This document shows, piece by piece, positions 25,189 to 33,600 of a stretch of DNA of 64,000 nucleotides. How positions within the stretch are numbered: the stretch's first letter is position 1; the number at the start of each line of letters is the position of its first letter. A program made the translations under genes and the position numbers. The DNA is from Janthinobacterium violaceinigrum (GTDB lineage Bacteria > Pseudomonadota > Gammaproteobacteria > Burkholderiales > Burkholderiaceae_D). The stretch spans positions 62,001 to 126,000 of the forward strand of contig NZ_WFLI01000017.1 in the NCBI RefSeq assembly GCF_009208555.1. The letters run 5' to 3'. Under the pieces are notes generated by a model. That model worked only from the letters and a program-made list of their open reading frames with translations. It had not been told where the DNA came from and did not search any database.

Positions 25189-27036
25189 ATGCCTTATATC
25201 AAAGTTATCAATGGAGTCATGCAAGAGTTCAACGCCGCCGGCGTCAACACGGGCAAGGTCAGCGGCATCGGCCTCAATGCGCACGCGTATCTGGAACACC
25301 GTAACTGGAGCGTTACCGCACCGCTGACGCCGGACGTGAACAATCCCGATTACAGCACCGATTTTCCGTATCTTGCGGCCAACGGCTTCAAGTACCTCCA
25401 GGTGATGCTGGCGCCTTTCAACGGCAAGGATGGCGGTTGGAACTGGGGCGAGGTCGTTGGCAAGCCCGATTTCGCAAGCGACAACACCCTGACCGCACTC
25501 AATATCAAGCCCGAATACTGGGCCGCGATCCAGGCGCTGCTCGATTGCGCGCTGGCCAATGGCATCGGCATCATCGCCTGCCCATTCTGGAATCCCTACG
25601 CCGTGCCGCAACTGGTGGGCGAGGCGGGCCCTGCGGGCGCTACAAAAGACGAGCAGGCCGTCGCCGCGCGCGTTGCACTGGCCAATCCGCAGTCGAGAAC
25701 ACGCCGCTACATGCGTGCCTTTGCGCAGGCTTTTGCGCAGCACTACAGCAACCACGCCGGCATCGCCGCCTGGATGGCAGCGCAGGAACTGAAGGGCGTG
25801 ACGAAGATGAGCTTGAGCGTTTGCCGGGAAATCATCCAGGAGACGGCGCAATTGCTGCGTGATAACGATGGCCTGGCACGCATGATTTCTTCCGGTAACG
25901 CGGGCATTGCCCATACTTCGCCCCGGCAAGGCTCGTTGCAGCAATACGTCACGGAAACCCTGCCATTGATGAATCCGGACCCGGTCGACTGCCTTTGTGA
26001 AAACCTGTTCCCAGGTAATGAATACGTGAGCAGCGCCCTGGACAACGGCGCGGATCTGCCGGCCGACTTCGTCTCGTCTTCGCTCGCTTACCTGCAAGTG
26101 ATGCAGCGCGCGGCCAAGGCCTTGGGCAAGCCGTATTACCTTGGCAGCTTTTGCCTGTCGGAAAAGCAGGAGCAGGCGTTGCAAGATACCGAACGGCAAG
26201 ACAACTTGCACGCCTTGCTGAGCGCCATACGCCGTACGGGCGTGCAACTGGCATGCTATTGGGACTGGAACGGCGGCAAGTCCATGCAGGACGACGGTCT
26301 GAACCTGGTGGAGACACCGGCCTACAGCAACGGACGCAAGGCCGTCTGGGACGCCTTGCGCGGCGACGACGCCGTCCGACAGGCGCCGCCCACGCCTTGC
26401 TTCGGCGTCAAGAAAACCGTGCAGTTCCAGCCTGGCCTCCTGCTCACCGTGCCGTCATCCGTGCGTTACGAGAGCGCCGATTTTTCGCTGTCGTATTGCA
26501 TCCGGCAGCAGGCATTTTCCACGATGGTGGGCCGGGGCGGGGCGTTTGTCGCGCGCCAGGCGAACCTGAAAGGATGGACGCTGCTGACGCAGGATATCCA
26601 GACGTTCCTGTTCCTGCGCGACAGTGCCGGCGCGGGCTTCAATAACAATGGTCACGGCGTGAACGTGGATAGCGCCAACCGCTGGTTTCGCTGCACCTAC
26701 ACCGTCAAGCATGATGGTTCCATCAGCCTGTACGTCGACGATTTCCTGATGTCGCAGGGTAACAAGATGGTGACGCCATTCGTGCAGGCCATCGGCGCGC
26801 CCCTGGTGATCGGCCGCACCGTAGATGCGCTGGAGCAGGGTGCGCCCGCCTGGCAGTTGTCGGACGTCATCCTCTACGACCGCGTGCTGACGCCCAAGGA
26901 AGTGTATGACTATGGCCAGTACGGCATCGTGCACCGGCCCGTGGGGCGCTGGAAGCTCGACGGCAACCTGGAAGACAGCTCCGGCTTCGGCAATCATGCC
27001 AGCACGGCGGGCGGGTTGACGTACGTCAACGTCTGA
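25189..27036 (+). CDS. Glycoside hydrolase-like protein with C-terminal LamG-like domain
   Basis: A 615-residue protein. The N-terminal ~400 residues look like a TIM-barrel glycosidase of the GH5-like (cellulase/mannanase) type: NGFKYLQVMLAPFN, ALANGIGIIACPFWNPYAV, GIAAWMAAQELKGV (a possible acid/base Glu) and LACYWDWNGGKS. The last ~200 residues form a concanavalin-like LamG jellyroll (GHGVNVDSANRWFRCTYTV, VGRWKLDGNLEDSSGFGNHAS). The start MPYIKVINGV follows CAGGAG. There is no signal peptide, which is unusual for a polysaccharide-binding enzyme. Catalytic residues are inferred by position only. Confidence 0.6.
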   Translation: MPYIKVINGVMQEFNAAGVNTGKVSGIGLNAHAYLEHRNWSVTAPLTPDVNNPDYSTDFPYLAANGFKYLQVMLAPFNGKDGGWNWGEVVGKPDFASDNTLTALNIKPEYWAAIQALLDCALANGIGIIACPFWNPYAVPQLVGEAGPAGATKDEQAVAARVALANPQSRTRRYMRAFAQAFAQHYSNHAGIAAWMAAQELKGVTKMSLSVCREIIQETAQLLRDNDGLARMISSGNAGIAHTSPRQGSLQQYVTETLPLMNPDPVDCLCENLFPGNEYVSSALDNGADLPADFVSSSLAYLQVMQRAAKALGKPYYLGSFCLSEKQEQALQDTERQDNLHALLSAIRRTGVQLACYWDWNGGKSMQDDGLNLVETPAYSNGRKAVWDALRGDDAVRQAPPTPCFGVKKTVQFQPGLLLTVPSSVRYESADFSLSYCIRQQAFSTMVGRGGAFVARQANLKGWTLLTQDIQTFLFLRDSAGAGFNNNGHGVNVDSANRWFRCTYTVKHDGSISLYVDDFLMSQGNKMVTPFVQAIGAPLVIGRTVDALEQGAPAWQLSDVILYDRVLTPKEVYDYGQYGIVHRPVGRWKLDGNLEDSSGFGNHASTAGGLTYVNV

Positions 27037-27062
27037 TTCGCTGATCCGTCGCCGGATGTGTT

Positions 27063-27098
27063 GCGCGGCCATGTTTTTTGACAAAAGCATGGCCGCGC
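27063..27098. repeat. 11-bp inverted repeat upstream of the FKBP gene
   Basis: GCGCGGCCATG (27063-27073) and CATGGCCGCGC (27088-27098) are perfect inverse copies around a T-rich loop. There is no T run after the second arm. It may act as an RNA hairpin end for the preceding gene or as a protein-binding dyad. Confidence 0.5.
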
Positions 27099-27170
27099 CG
27101 AGATGGCATGGGGCGCGCTGGCTCAGGGTGGCTTACAATATCGTTTTGCACCAGTTACTTGAAAACTACT

Positions 27171-27626
27171 ATGTCCAACGAGCAACCAGCAGTCGTCACC
27201 GAAGCGGCTTACCTCACCCTGCATTATCGTCTTGCCACTGTTGACGGTACTGACATTGTCACGACCTTCAGCGGCAATCCCGCGACCTTGATGCTGGGAC
27301 AGGGCCAGCTGGCGCCGTTCCTCGAGCAGCGCTTGCTGGGCTTGCCTGAGGGCACGCACCAGACGTTCGAGCTGGCTGCCGGCGAAGGCTTCGGCGAACG
27401 CAATCCCGAGCTGGTGCAGTCCGTCTCGCGCGCCACGCTGGACGAGAATTCCGTGCCGGGCGCCGACTACAAGATCGGCGACCTGGTCGACTTCGCCGCG
27501 CCGGGCGGCGGCCGCTTTGCCGGCGTGCTGCGCGAAATGCGCGAGGACTCGGCCCTGTTCGACTTCAACCATCCGCTGGCCGGCCAGCCGCTGTGCTTTG
27601 AAGTCAAGCTCATTTCGGTGCTGTGA
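27171..27626 (+). CDS. FKBP-type peptidyl-prolyl isomerase, SlpA type
   Basis: A 151-residue cytosolic protein of the SlyD/SlpA (FkpB) branch of FKBP isomerases, which assist folding by proline cis-trans isomerisation. Visible are the N-terminal YLTLHYRLATVDG strand, the LMLGQGQLAPFLEQRLLGLPEG core and the flap domain with AAGEGFGERNPELVQ, ending PLCFEVKLISVL. Placement directly before ispH matches the known fkpB-ispH arrangement. The start 27171 is fixed by the conserved N-terminus. No clear ribosome site is visible, and TACAAT lies about 35 bases upstream. Confidence 0.9.
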   Translation: MSNEQPAVVTEAAYLTLHYRLATVDGTDIVTTFSGNPATLMLGQGQLAPFLEQRLLGLPEGTHQTFELAAGEGFGERNPELVQSVSRATLDENSVPGADYKIGDLVDFAAPGGGRFAGVLREMREDSALFDFNHPLAGQPLCFEVKLISVL

Positions 27627-27636
27627 AGGAATAGCG

Positions 27637-28584
27637 ATGGATAAAGAACTGTTACTGGCCCAGCCCCGCGGTTTCTGCGCTGGCGTCGACCGGGCGATCG
27701 AGATCGTCGAGCGCGCCTTGCAGCAATTTGGCGCACCGATCTACGTGCGCCATGAAATCGTCCACAACGCCTATGTGGTGGCCGACTTGCGCAACAAGGG
27801 CGCCATCTTCATCGACGACCTCGATGATGTGCCTGCTGGCAATACGCTCGTGTTTTCCGCCCATGGCGTGTCGAAAGCCGTGCGCGCCGAGGCGGAATCG
27901 CGCGGCCTGAGCATTTTTGATGCCACGTGCCCGCTCGTCACCAAGGTGCACATGGAAGTGGGCAAGATGCGCCGCGAAGGCCGCGAGATCATCATGATCG
28001 GCCACGATGGCCATCCCGAGGTGGAAGGCACGATGGGCCAGGCCGACATGGGCATGCATCTGGTGGAAACGCTCGATGATGTGGCGAAATTGCAGGTTGC
28101 CAATCCGGACAGCGTGGCCTATGTTTCGCAAACAACGTTGTCAGTTGACGACACTCGCGACATTATCGAGGCCCTGAAGCAGAAATATCCGAATATCGCC
28201 GAGCCGAAAAAAGGCGACATCTGCTACGCCACCACCAACCGCCAGGAAGCCGTGAAATTCATGGCGCCGCTGGTGGAAGTGGTGATCGTCGTGGGTAGCC
28301 CGAACAGCTCGAATTCGAACCGCCTGCGCGAAGTGGCCGACAAGATGGGGACGCCTGCCTACATGGTCGACAATGCCTCGCAAATCGACCCCGCCTGGCT
28401 GGAAGGCAAGCTGCGCGTGGGTGTGACGGCCGGCGCCTCGGCGCCCGAGGTGCTGGTGCAAGCCGTCATCGACCGCTTGAAAGAGTGCGGCGTGAAGAGC
28501 GTGCGCCCGCTCGACGGTGTGCAGGAAGCCGTCACTTTCCCGATGCCGAAAGGCCTCGATGGCATCAAGCGCGACGTCGCCTGA
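27637..28584 (+). CDS. ispH: 4-hydroxy-3-methylbut-2-enyl diphosphate reductase IspH
   Basis: A 315-residue iron-sulfur enzyme that makes IPP and DMAPP in the last step of the MEP isoprenoid pathway. The three cluster cysteines are visible: Cys14 (GFCAGVDRA), Cys98 (DATCPLVTK) and Cys196 (DICYATTNRQ). The family motifs FSAHGVSK and GSPNSSNSNRL are also present. Length is normal. The ATG has AAGGA upstream, 10 bases after the slpA-type gene, so the two are one operon. Confidence 0.97.
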   Translation: MDKELLLAQPRGFCAGVDRAIEIVERALQQFGAPIYVRHEIVHNAYVVADLRNKGAIFIDDLDDVPAGNTLVFSAHGVSKAVRAEAESRGLSIFDATCPLVTKVHMEVGKMRREGREIIMIGHDGHPEVEGTMGQADMGMHLVETLDDVAKLQVANPDSVAYVSQTTLSVDDTRDIIEALKQKYPNIAEPKKGDICYATTNRQEAVKFMAPLVEVVIVVGSPNSSNSNRLREVADKMGTPAYMVDNASQIDPAWLEGKLRVGVTAGASAPEVLVQAVIDRLKECGVKSVRPLDGVQEAVTFPMPKGLDGIKRDVA

Positions 28585-28881
28585 GTCTGCATGGCTGCTG
28601 AGTATCGATGAAATAGTTACCTCAAAACCGAATTTAATTCGGAAATGATCGATTTATTCCAAGCTTAGTTTTTGCAAAAGATCGTTATGATTGCCTCAAG
28701 CTTGAATATGTTGTCGTTATGACTAAGCAAGGGTGCGCCCGTTTTTAGTGCGTGCACCATGCTGGTGAGAACGGTCCAGGGATGGCACTGCAGGAATTCT
28801 TCCTCCGGTGCCGTTTTTGTATCAGCGACCCATGTTCTGGTGGAAGTTGTTCCCGAAAAATGCATATTTGATAGGGCAATC
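28585..28881. other. Intergenic leader before livH
   Basis: About 300 bases with no gene supported. It is less GC-rich at 28600-28700 and likely contains the livH promoter. No terminator hairpin with a T run was found directly behind ispH. Confidence 0.4.
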
Positions 28882-29811
28882 ATGGATACATTCATCCAGC
28901 AGATCATTAACGGCTTGGTGCTGGGCAGCATGTATGCCTTAGTCGCCCTCGGTTACACGATGGTGTATGGCGTCTTGAATCTGATCAACTTCGCCCACGG
29001 CGACGTACTCATGATCGGCGCCATGGTGGGCTTGACCATCCTCAAGCTGCTGGGCATTTATGTACCGGACTGGCCCGGCTACCTGAAACTGGCCACCGCC
29101 ATCCTCGGCGCCATTCCCATCTGTATTCTGGTCAACATCATCATCGAGCGGGTCGCCTACCGCCGCCTGCGCAACGCCCCCCGCCTCGCCCCCCTGATTA
29201 CCGCCATCGGCGTCTCCATCCTGCTGCAAACCTTTGCCATGATGATCTGGACGCGCAATCCCTTGCCCTTCCCGCAATTGCTGTCGACCGACCCCATCAA
29301 CATAGGGGGCGCCGTGATTTCGCAAACGCAAGTGCTGCTGCTGGCCCTGGCCGCCCTGTCGATGGGGGGATTGGTGTTGCTGGTGGAAAAAACGAAAATG
29401 GGCCGCGCCATGCGCGCCACGGCGGAAAACCCCCGCGTGGCGGGCCTTATGGGCGTCGATTCCGACAAGGTCATCGTCGCCACCTTTGCCATCGGCGCCG
29501 CGCTGGCGGCGGTGGCGGGTGTGATGTGGGGCGCCAACTATGCATCCATCCAGTTTTCCATGGGGGCCATCCCCGGCTTGAAGGCATTTTGCGCGGCCGT
29601 GCTGGGTGGCATCGGCAATATCTATGGCGCCATGCTGGGCGGTATCTTGCTGGGCATTATCGAGAGCCTGGGCGCCGGCTATATCGGCGACATCACGGGC
29701 GGTTTCCTGGGCAGCCACTACCAGGATATCTTTGCCTTCGTCGTGCTGATCATCGTGCTGACCCTGCGCCCGTCCGGCATCATGGGCGAACGCGTAGCCG
29801 ACCGTGCCTGA
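28882..29811 (+). CDS. livH: Branched-chain amino acid ABC transporter permease LivH
   Basis: A 309-residue inner-membrane permease of the LivH family with the typical start FIQQIINGLVLGSMYALVALG. Later segments GYTMVYGVLNLINFAHGD and GLKAFCAAVLGGIGNIYGAMLGG carry the conserved interface to the ATPases. The complex imports branched-chain or other amino acids. The start at 28882 is set by this conserved N-terminus. It is the first gene of livHMGF; no periplasmic binding-protein gene is present in the cluster. Confidence 0.92.
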   Translation: MDTFIQQIINGLVLGSMYALVALGYTMVYGVLNLINFAHGDVLMIGAMVGLTILKLLGIYVPDWPGYLKLATAILGAIPICILVNIIIERVAYRRLRNAPRLAPLITAIGVSILLQTFAMMIWTRNPLPFPQLLSTDPINIGGAVISQTQVLLLALAALSMGGLVLLVEKTKMGRAMRATAENPRVAGLMGVDSDKVIVATFAIGAALAAVAGVMWGANYASIQFSMGAIPGLKAFCAAVLGGIGNIYGAMLGGILLGIIESLGAGYIGDITGGFLGSHYQDIFAFVVLIIVLTLRPSGIMGERVADRA

Positions 29812-29833
29812 TGTGAAACTGGGAGATTAAATC

Positions 29834-31051
29834 ATGGCATTACTCGATTTCGATGCAAAAAAGAATCCCGCCAAGGCCTACGCCGGCATGCTGGGCCTGG
29901 CCGCGCTGCTGATGGTGTTCCCGTTTTTTGCCGCCCAGTTCGGCAACTCGTGGGTACGCATCATCGACATGGCCTTGCTGTACATCATGCTGGCCCTGGG
30001 CTTGAACATCGTCGTCGGCTTTGCCGGCCTGCTCGACCTGGGCTACATCGCCTTCTATGCCGTGGGCGCCTACCTGACGGCCTTGCTGGCGTCGCCCCAG
30101 TTCGCCATCCTGCTTGAATCGGTGGTGAATCAATACCCGGTGCTGGGCGAAACCCTGGTGCAACTGATGGGGCCGGAAATCCGCGAAAACGGCATCCATT
30201 TGTCGATCTGGCTCATCGTGCCGCTGGCCGCGGCCGTCGCGGGCCTGTTTGGCGCCCTGCTGGGCGCGCCCACCTTGAAACTGCGCGGCGACTACCTGGC
30301 CATCGTGACCTTGGGCTTTGGCGAGATCATCCGCATCTTCATGAACAATTTGAACGACCCGATCAATTTCACGAATGGTCCGCAAGGCATCAATTTGATC
30401 GACCCCATCCGCATCTTCGGCGTCAACCTCGCGGGCGAGGCGGGCACCAACAGCACCGTCGTGGTGGGCGGCTTTTCCATGCCGTCCGTGAACGCCTATT
30501 ACTTTTTGTTCCTGTTCCTGTGCATCGCCGTCGTGTTCGTCACCAAGCGGCTCCAGCATTCGCGCCTGGGCCGCGCCTGGGTGGCCATCCGCGAAGACGA
30601 GATCGCCGCCAAGGCCATGGGCATCAACACGCGCAACGTCAAACTGCTGGCCTTTTCCATGGGCGCCTCGTTCGGCGGCGTGGCTGGCGCCATGTTTGCC
30701 TCGTTCCAGGGCTTTGTTTCGCCGGAATCGTTCTCGCTGACGGAATCGATCGCCGTGCTGGCCATGGTGGTGCTGGGCGGCATCGGCCATATCCCTGGCG
30801 TGATCCTCGGCGGCGTCATCCTTGCCTCGATACCGGAAGTGCTGCGCCATGTGGTGGAACCGGCCCAGCAGGCGCTGTTCGGCCATGTGGTGATCGAGGC
30901 GGAAGTGCTGCGCCAGCTGCTGTACGGCCTGGCGATGGTGTTGATCATGCTCAACCGTCCTGCCGGCTTGTGGCCATCGCCGAAGCACGAGGACCGGCCC
31001 GACCACGACGTCGACCAGCCGAACAAGTCAACCGGCGTCGTGTCCGCTTAA
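29834..31051 (+). CDS. livM: Branched-chain amino acid ABC transporter permease LivM
   Basis: A 405-residue inner-membrane permease with the LivM-type segments LALGLNIVVGFAGLLDLGYIAFYAVGAY, DYLAIVTLGFGEI and SFGGVAGAMFASFQGF. It is longer than many LivM proteins because of an insert around residues 95-115 and a hydrophilic C-terminal tail (KHEDRPDHDVDQ). GGGAGA precedes the ATG, 22 bases after livH. It pairs with LivH to form the channel. Confidence 0.92.
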   Translation: MALLDFDAKKNPAKAYAGMLGLAALLMVFPFFAAQFGNSWVRIIDMALLYIMLALGLNIVVGFAGLLDLGYIAFYAVGAYLTALLASPQFAILLESVVNQYPVLGETLVQLMGPEIRENGIHLSIWLIVPLAAAVAGLFGALLGAPTLKLRGDYLAIVTLGFGEIIRIFMNNLNDPINFTNGPQGINLIDPIRIFGVNLAGEAGTNSTVVVGGFSMPSVNAYYFLFLFLCIAVVFVTKRLQHSRLGRAWVAIREDEIAAKAMGINTRNVKLLAFSMGASFGGVAGAMFASFQGFVSPESFSLTESIAVLAMVVLGGIGHIPGVILGGVILASIPEVLRHVVEPAQQALFGHVVIEAEVLRQLLYGLAMVLIMLNRPAGLWPSPKHEDRPDHDVDQPNKSTGVVSA

Positions 31052-31062
31052 GGGAGGATAGT

Positions 31063-31836
31063 ATGAGCGAACAGATCATTCTCAATATCGCCGGCGTGAA
31101 CAAGCGTTTCGGTGGCTTGCAGGCGCTGACCGACGTGGGCATCACCATCCGGCAAGGCCAGATCTACGGCTTGATCGGGCCGAACGGCGCCGGCAAGACG
31201 ACGTTTTTCAACGTGATCACGGGCCTGTACCAGCCCGACACGGGCACCTTCGAGCTGGCCGGCAAGCCGTATTCGCCGTCCGCGCCGCACAAGGTGGCCA
31301 AGGCGGGCATCGCCCGCACCTTCCAGAACATCCGTTTATTTGGCGACATGACGGCACTGGAAAACGTCATGGTGGGGCGCCATGTGCGCTCGCACCAGGG
31401 CGTGTTCGGCGCCATCTTCCGCCACAAGGCGGCGCGCGAGGAAGAGGCGTCCATCCGCCGGCGGGCCATGGAGCTGCTCGACTTCGTCGGGATCGCCCAG
31501 TTCGCCAACCGCACGGCCCGTTTCCTGTCGTATGGCGACCAGCGGCGCCTGGAAATCGCCCGCGCGCTGGCCACCGATCCGCAACTGCTGGCCCTCGACG
31601 AGCCGGCGGCCGGCATGAATGCGACGGAAAAGCTGGCCCTGCGCGAGTTGCTGGTGAAAATCAAGGCCGAAGGCAAGACCGTGCTGTTGATCGAGCACGA
31701 CGTGAAACTGATGATGGGACTGTGCGACCGCATCACGGTGCTCGAGTATGGCAAGCGCATCGCGGAAGGCTTGCCGGCCGAAATACAACAAAACCAGGCC
31801 GTCATCGAGGCTTACCTGGGGGGATCGCACGCATGA
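31063..31836 (+). CDS. livG: Branched-chain amino acid ABC transporter ATPase LivG
   Basis: A 257-residue ABC ATPase. Walker A is GPNGAGKTT (39-47), the signature is LSYGDQRRLEIARAL, Walker B is LLALDEPAAGMN, and the switch His is in LIEHDV. GGGAGG precedes the ATG, 11 bases after livM. The SYGDQ form of the signature and the longer insert after the Q loop are typical of LivG. Its end overlaps livF by four bases (ATGA). Confidence 0.95.
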   Translation: MSEQIILNIAGVNKRFGGLQALTDVGITIRQGQIYGLIGPNGAGKTTFFNVITGLYQPDTGTFELAGKPYSPSAPHKVAKAGIARTFQNIRLFGDMTALENVMVGRHVRSHQGVFGAIFRHKAAREEEASIRRRAMELLDFVGIAQFANRTARFLSYGDQRRLEIARALATDPQLLALDEPAAGMNATEKLALRELLVKIKAEGKTVLLIEHDVKLMMGLCDRITVLEYGKRIAEGLPAEIQQNQAVIEAYLGGSHA

Positions 31837-32552
31837 GCAATATATTGAAGGTGGCGGGCCTGCACGTGGCCTACGGCGGCATCAAGGCGGTGAAAGGCAT
31901 CGATCTGGAAGTGAACGAGGGCGAGTTGATCGCCCTGATCGGCGCGAACGGCGCCGGCAAGACGACAACCTTGAAAGCCATCACGGGCACTTTGCCTGAG
32001 TGCAAGGTCGAAGGCACGATCAGCTACCTGGGCGAGTCGCTCAAGGGCACGAAATCGTTTCACCTGGTGGAAAGAAAGCTGGCCATGGTGCCGGAAGGGC
32101 GGGGCGTGTTTACGCGCATGTCGATCCGCGAAAACCTGATGATGGGGGCTTACACGCGTACGGATGCGAGGGGCGTCGAGGATGATATCGCTCGCTGGTT
32201 CGACGTGTTTCCCCGCCTGAAGGAACGGGCCGCGCAGATGGCCGGCACGCTGTCGGGCGGCGAGCAGCAGATGCTGGCCATGGCGCGGGCACTGATGAGC
32301 CATCCGAAGCTGCTGCTGCTCGACGAGCCATCGATGGGCTTGTCGCCCATCATGGTCGAGAAAATCTTCGAGGTGATCCGCAAGGTCTCGTCCGAAGGCA
32401 TCACGATCTTGCTGGTCGAACAGAATGCCCGCTTGGCCCTGCAGGCGGCGCACCGCGGCTATGTGATGGATTCCGGCCTGGTCACCATGGGCGGCAACGC
32501 GGCCGCCATGCTGGACGACCCGCGCGTGAAGGCCGCGTATCTGGGGGAGTAG
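31833..32552 (+). CDS. livF: Branched-chain amino acid ABC transporter ATPase LivF
   Basis: A 239-residue ABC ATPase with Walker A GANGAGKTTT, signature LSGGEQQMLAMARAL, Walker B LLLLDEPSMGLSP and LLVEQNA. It overlaps livG by four bases, indicating translational coupling. It forms the ATPase heterodimer with LivG and ends the operon. Confidence 0.95.
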   Translation: MSNILKVAGLHVAYGGIKAVKGIDLEVNEGELIALIGANGAGKTTTLKAITGTLPECKVEGTISYLGESLKGTKSFHLVERKLAMVPEGRGVFTRMSIRENLMMGAYTRTDARGVEDDIARWFDVFPRLKERAAQMAGTLSGGEQQMLAMARALMSHPKLLLLDEPSMGLSPIMVEKIFEVIRKVSSEGITILLVEQNARLALQAAHRGYVMDSGLVTMGGNAAAMLDDPRVKAAYLGE

Positions 32553-32576
32553 GAGGGTACGGGAAGCTTGCGGGCA

Positions 32577-32605
32577 TAAAAAATGCCCCAGCTGGGCTGG
32601 GGCAT
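32577..32605 (-). terminator. Rho-independent terminator of the phasin gene
   Basis: The stem ATGCCCCA / TGGGGCAT (32583-32590 with 32598-32605) carries a T run only in minus-strand reading, so it ends the phasin transcript, 80 bases after its stop. It may also slow readthrough from livF. Confidence 0.7.
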
Positions 32606-32684
32606 AATGGCATCCGTCGGGGAAGTGCGGGATGGACGCCTGGAGGAGCTGGTAACAGCGGCCGCCGCAGCGGCCGTTTGGTAA

Positions 32685-33251
32685 TTACTTGGCGGCAGCG
32701 CGCGGCACGACTTTTTCAGCCGCTTGCGTGAACTGGTTCACGGCCGATGCCAGGTTTGCTTCGATGGCTTCGACGGCTTGCTTGCTGGTTTTCGAGAATT
32801 GCTCGTAGCCTGCATTGGCGTTGCCGATGGCGCTTTTCAGGATGGCAACAGCGTTTTCCGAACCGGCTGGGGCATTCTTGGTGACTTCTTCCACCAGCGA
32901 GATGACTTTGCGGTTGGTTTCAGCGATTTGCGATTCAGCCGCTTTGCTGAATTCAGCTTGCGTGCCGGATGTGATGGCAGCCAGGTGGCGGCCGTAGGCG
33001 ATGGCTTTTTCGGCGCTAGGCTGGGCTTGAGCAGCGCTCAGCGAGAAGAATTCTTGTGGATCTTTTGCCGACAGCAATTGCTTGGCGGCGGCGGTCGATT
33101 CTTCCAAGGTTGCCTTGGCAGCGGTCAGGTTCAGTTCGACGATCTTTTCGATGCCTTCGAAGGCCTTGCCCGTCAGCGACGAGAACAGGGCGAATTGGGC
33201 TTCCAGGTTGGCTTTGGTAGCGGACGAAAATTGCTCAGGAATTGAAAACAT
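32685..33251 (-). CDS. Phasin family protein
   Basis: A 188-residue, Ala-rich, mostly helical protein of the phasin (PhaP) family. The family hallmark region is the N-terminal MFSIPEQFSSATKANLEAQFALF and the following GIEKIVELNLTAAKATLEES. Phasins coat polyhydroxyalkanoate granules and control their size. The start at 33251 is chosen because the start MFSIPEQF is conserved and GGAG precedes it; an ATG four codons upstream is less likely. It is a single-gene unit. The promoter upstream is flanked by two near-identical TTGTGC-type repeats, suggesting control by a PHA-responsive repressor. Confidence 0.93.
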   Translation of the reverse strand: MFSIPEQFSSATKANLEAQFALFSSLTGKAFEGIEKIVELNLTAAKATLEESTAAAKQLLSAKDPQEFFSLSAAQAQPSAEKAIAYGRHLAAITSGTQAEFSKAAESQIAETNRKVISLVEEVTKNAPAGSENAVAILKSAIGNANAGYEQFSKTSKQAVEAIEANLASAVNQFTQAAEKVVPRAAAK

Positions 33252-33345
33252 ATAAATCTCCAAAAAATCGAAATCTGGTTAATTTGATGCTGCGTGTACC
33301 GTTTGGGAAAGCAGGTGAATCTAAATTTTTCAAGCTGAACAAGAA

Positions 33346-33361
33346 TTGTGCAACGCAACAA
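33346..33361. promoter_or_regulatory. Possible operator, proximal copy, phasin promoter
   Basis: TTGTGCAACGCAACAA differs at two bases from the copy at 33402-33417. It begins just downstream of the -10 box in minus-strand reading and so overlaps the expected transcription start. Confidence 0.5.
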
Positions 33362-33366
33362 ACCCT

Positions 33367-33394
33367 ATTCTACGGTTAAAAAAAACGAAGTCAA
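33367..33394 (-). promoter_or_regulatory. Promoter of the phasin gene
   Basis: In minus-strand reading TTGACT (33394-33389) and TAGAAT (33372-33367) are 16 bases apart, close to sigma-70 consensus. The start codon is about 115 bases further on. Confidence 0.7.
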
Positions 33395-33401
33395 GCGATT
33401 C

Positions 33402-33417
33402 TTGTGCGATGCAACAA
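33402..33417. promoter_or_regulatory. Possible operator, distal copy, phasin promoter
   Basis: TTGTGCGATGCAACAA lies directly upstream of the phasin -35 box. It repeats the sequence at 33346-33361 at a distance of 56 bases. Confidence 0.5.
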
Positions 33418-33477
33418 TTGAATAGATTTGGGTCAAAAGCCATTGTTTCTAAAGAGAAATATTTGATTTCTGAGTGT

Positions 33478-33501
33478 TAATGGTTTAGCCCTAAACCATT
33501 A
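33478..33501. promoter_or_regulatory. Perfect 24-base dyad (possible operator)
   Basis: TAATGGTTTAG and CTAAACCATTA are perfect inverse copies with only CC between them. The two-base spacer is too short for a stable RNA loop, so a protein-binding site is more likely than a terminator. It lies about 100 bases before the EamA gene. Confidence 0.55.
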
Positions 33502-33600
33502 TTTCCCCGCCTTTCAGGACGGGTGCGGCGCAGCATGCTAGACTTTGGCTCCCGCACCGGCGCACCGCCCCGGTGAGTATCCGTTTCCCGAGTCGATACC

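Noticed and set aside
27063..27098. The 11-bp inverted repeat as a rho-independent terminator
   Set aside because: No T run follows either arm, so it is listed only as an inverted repeat.
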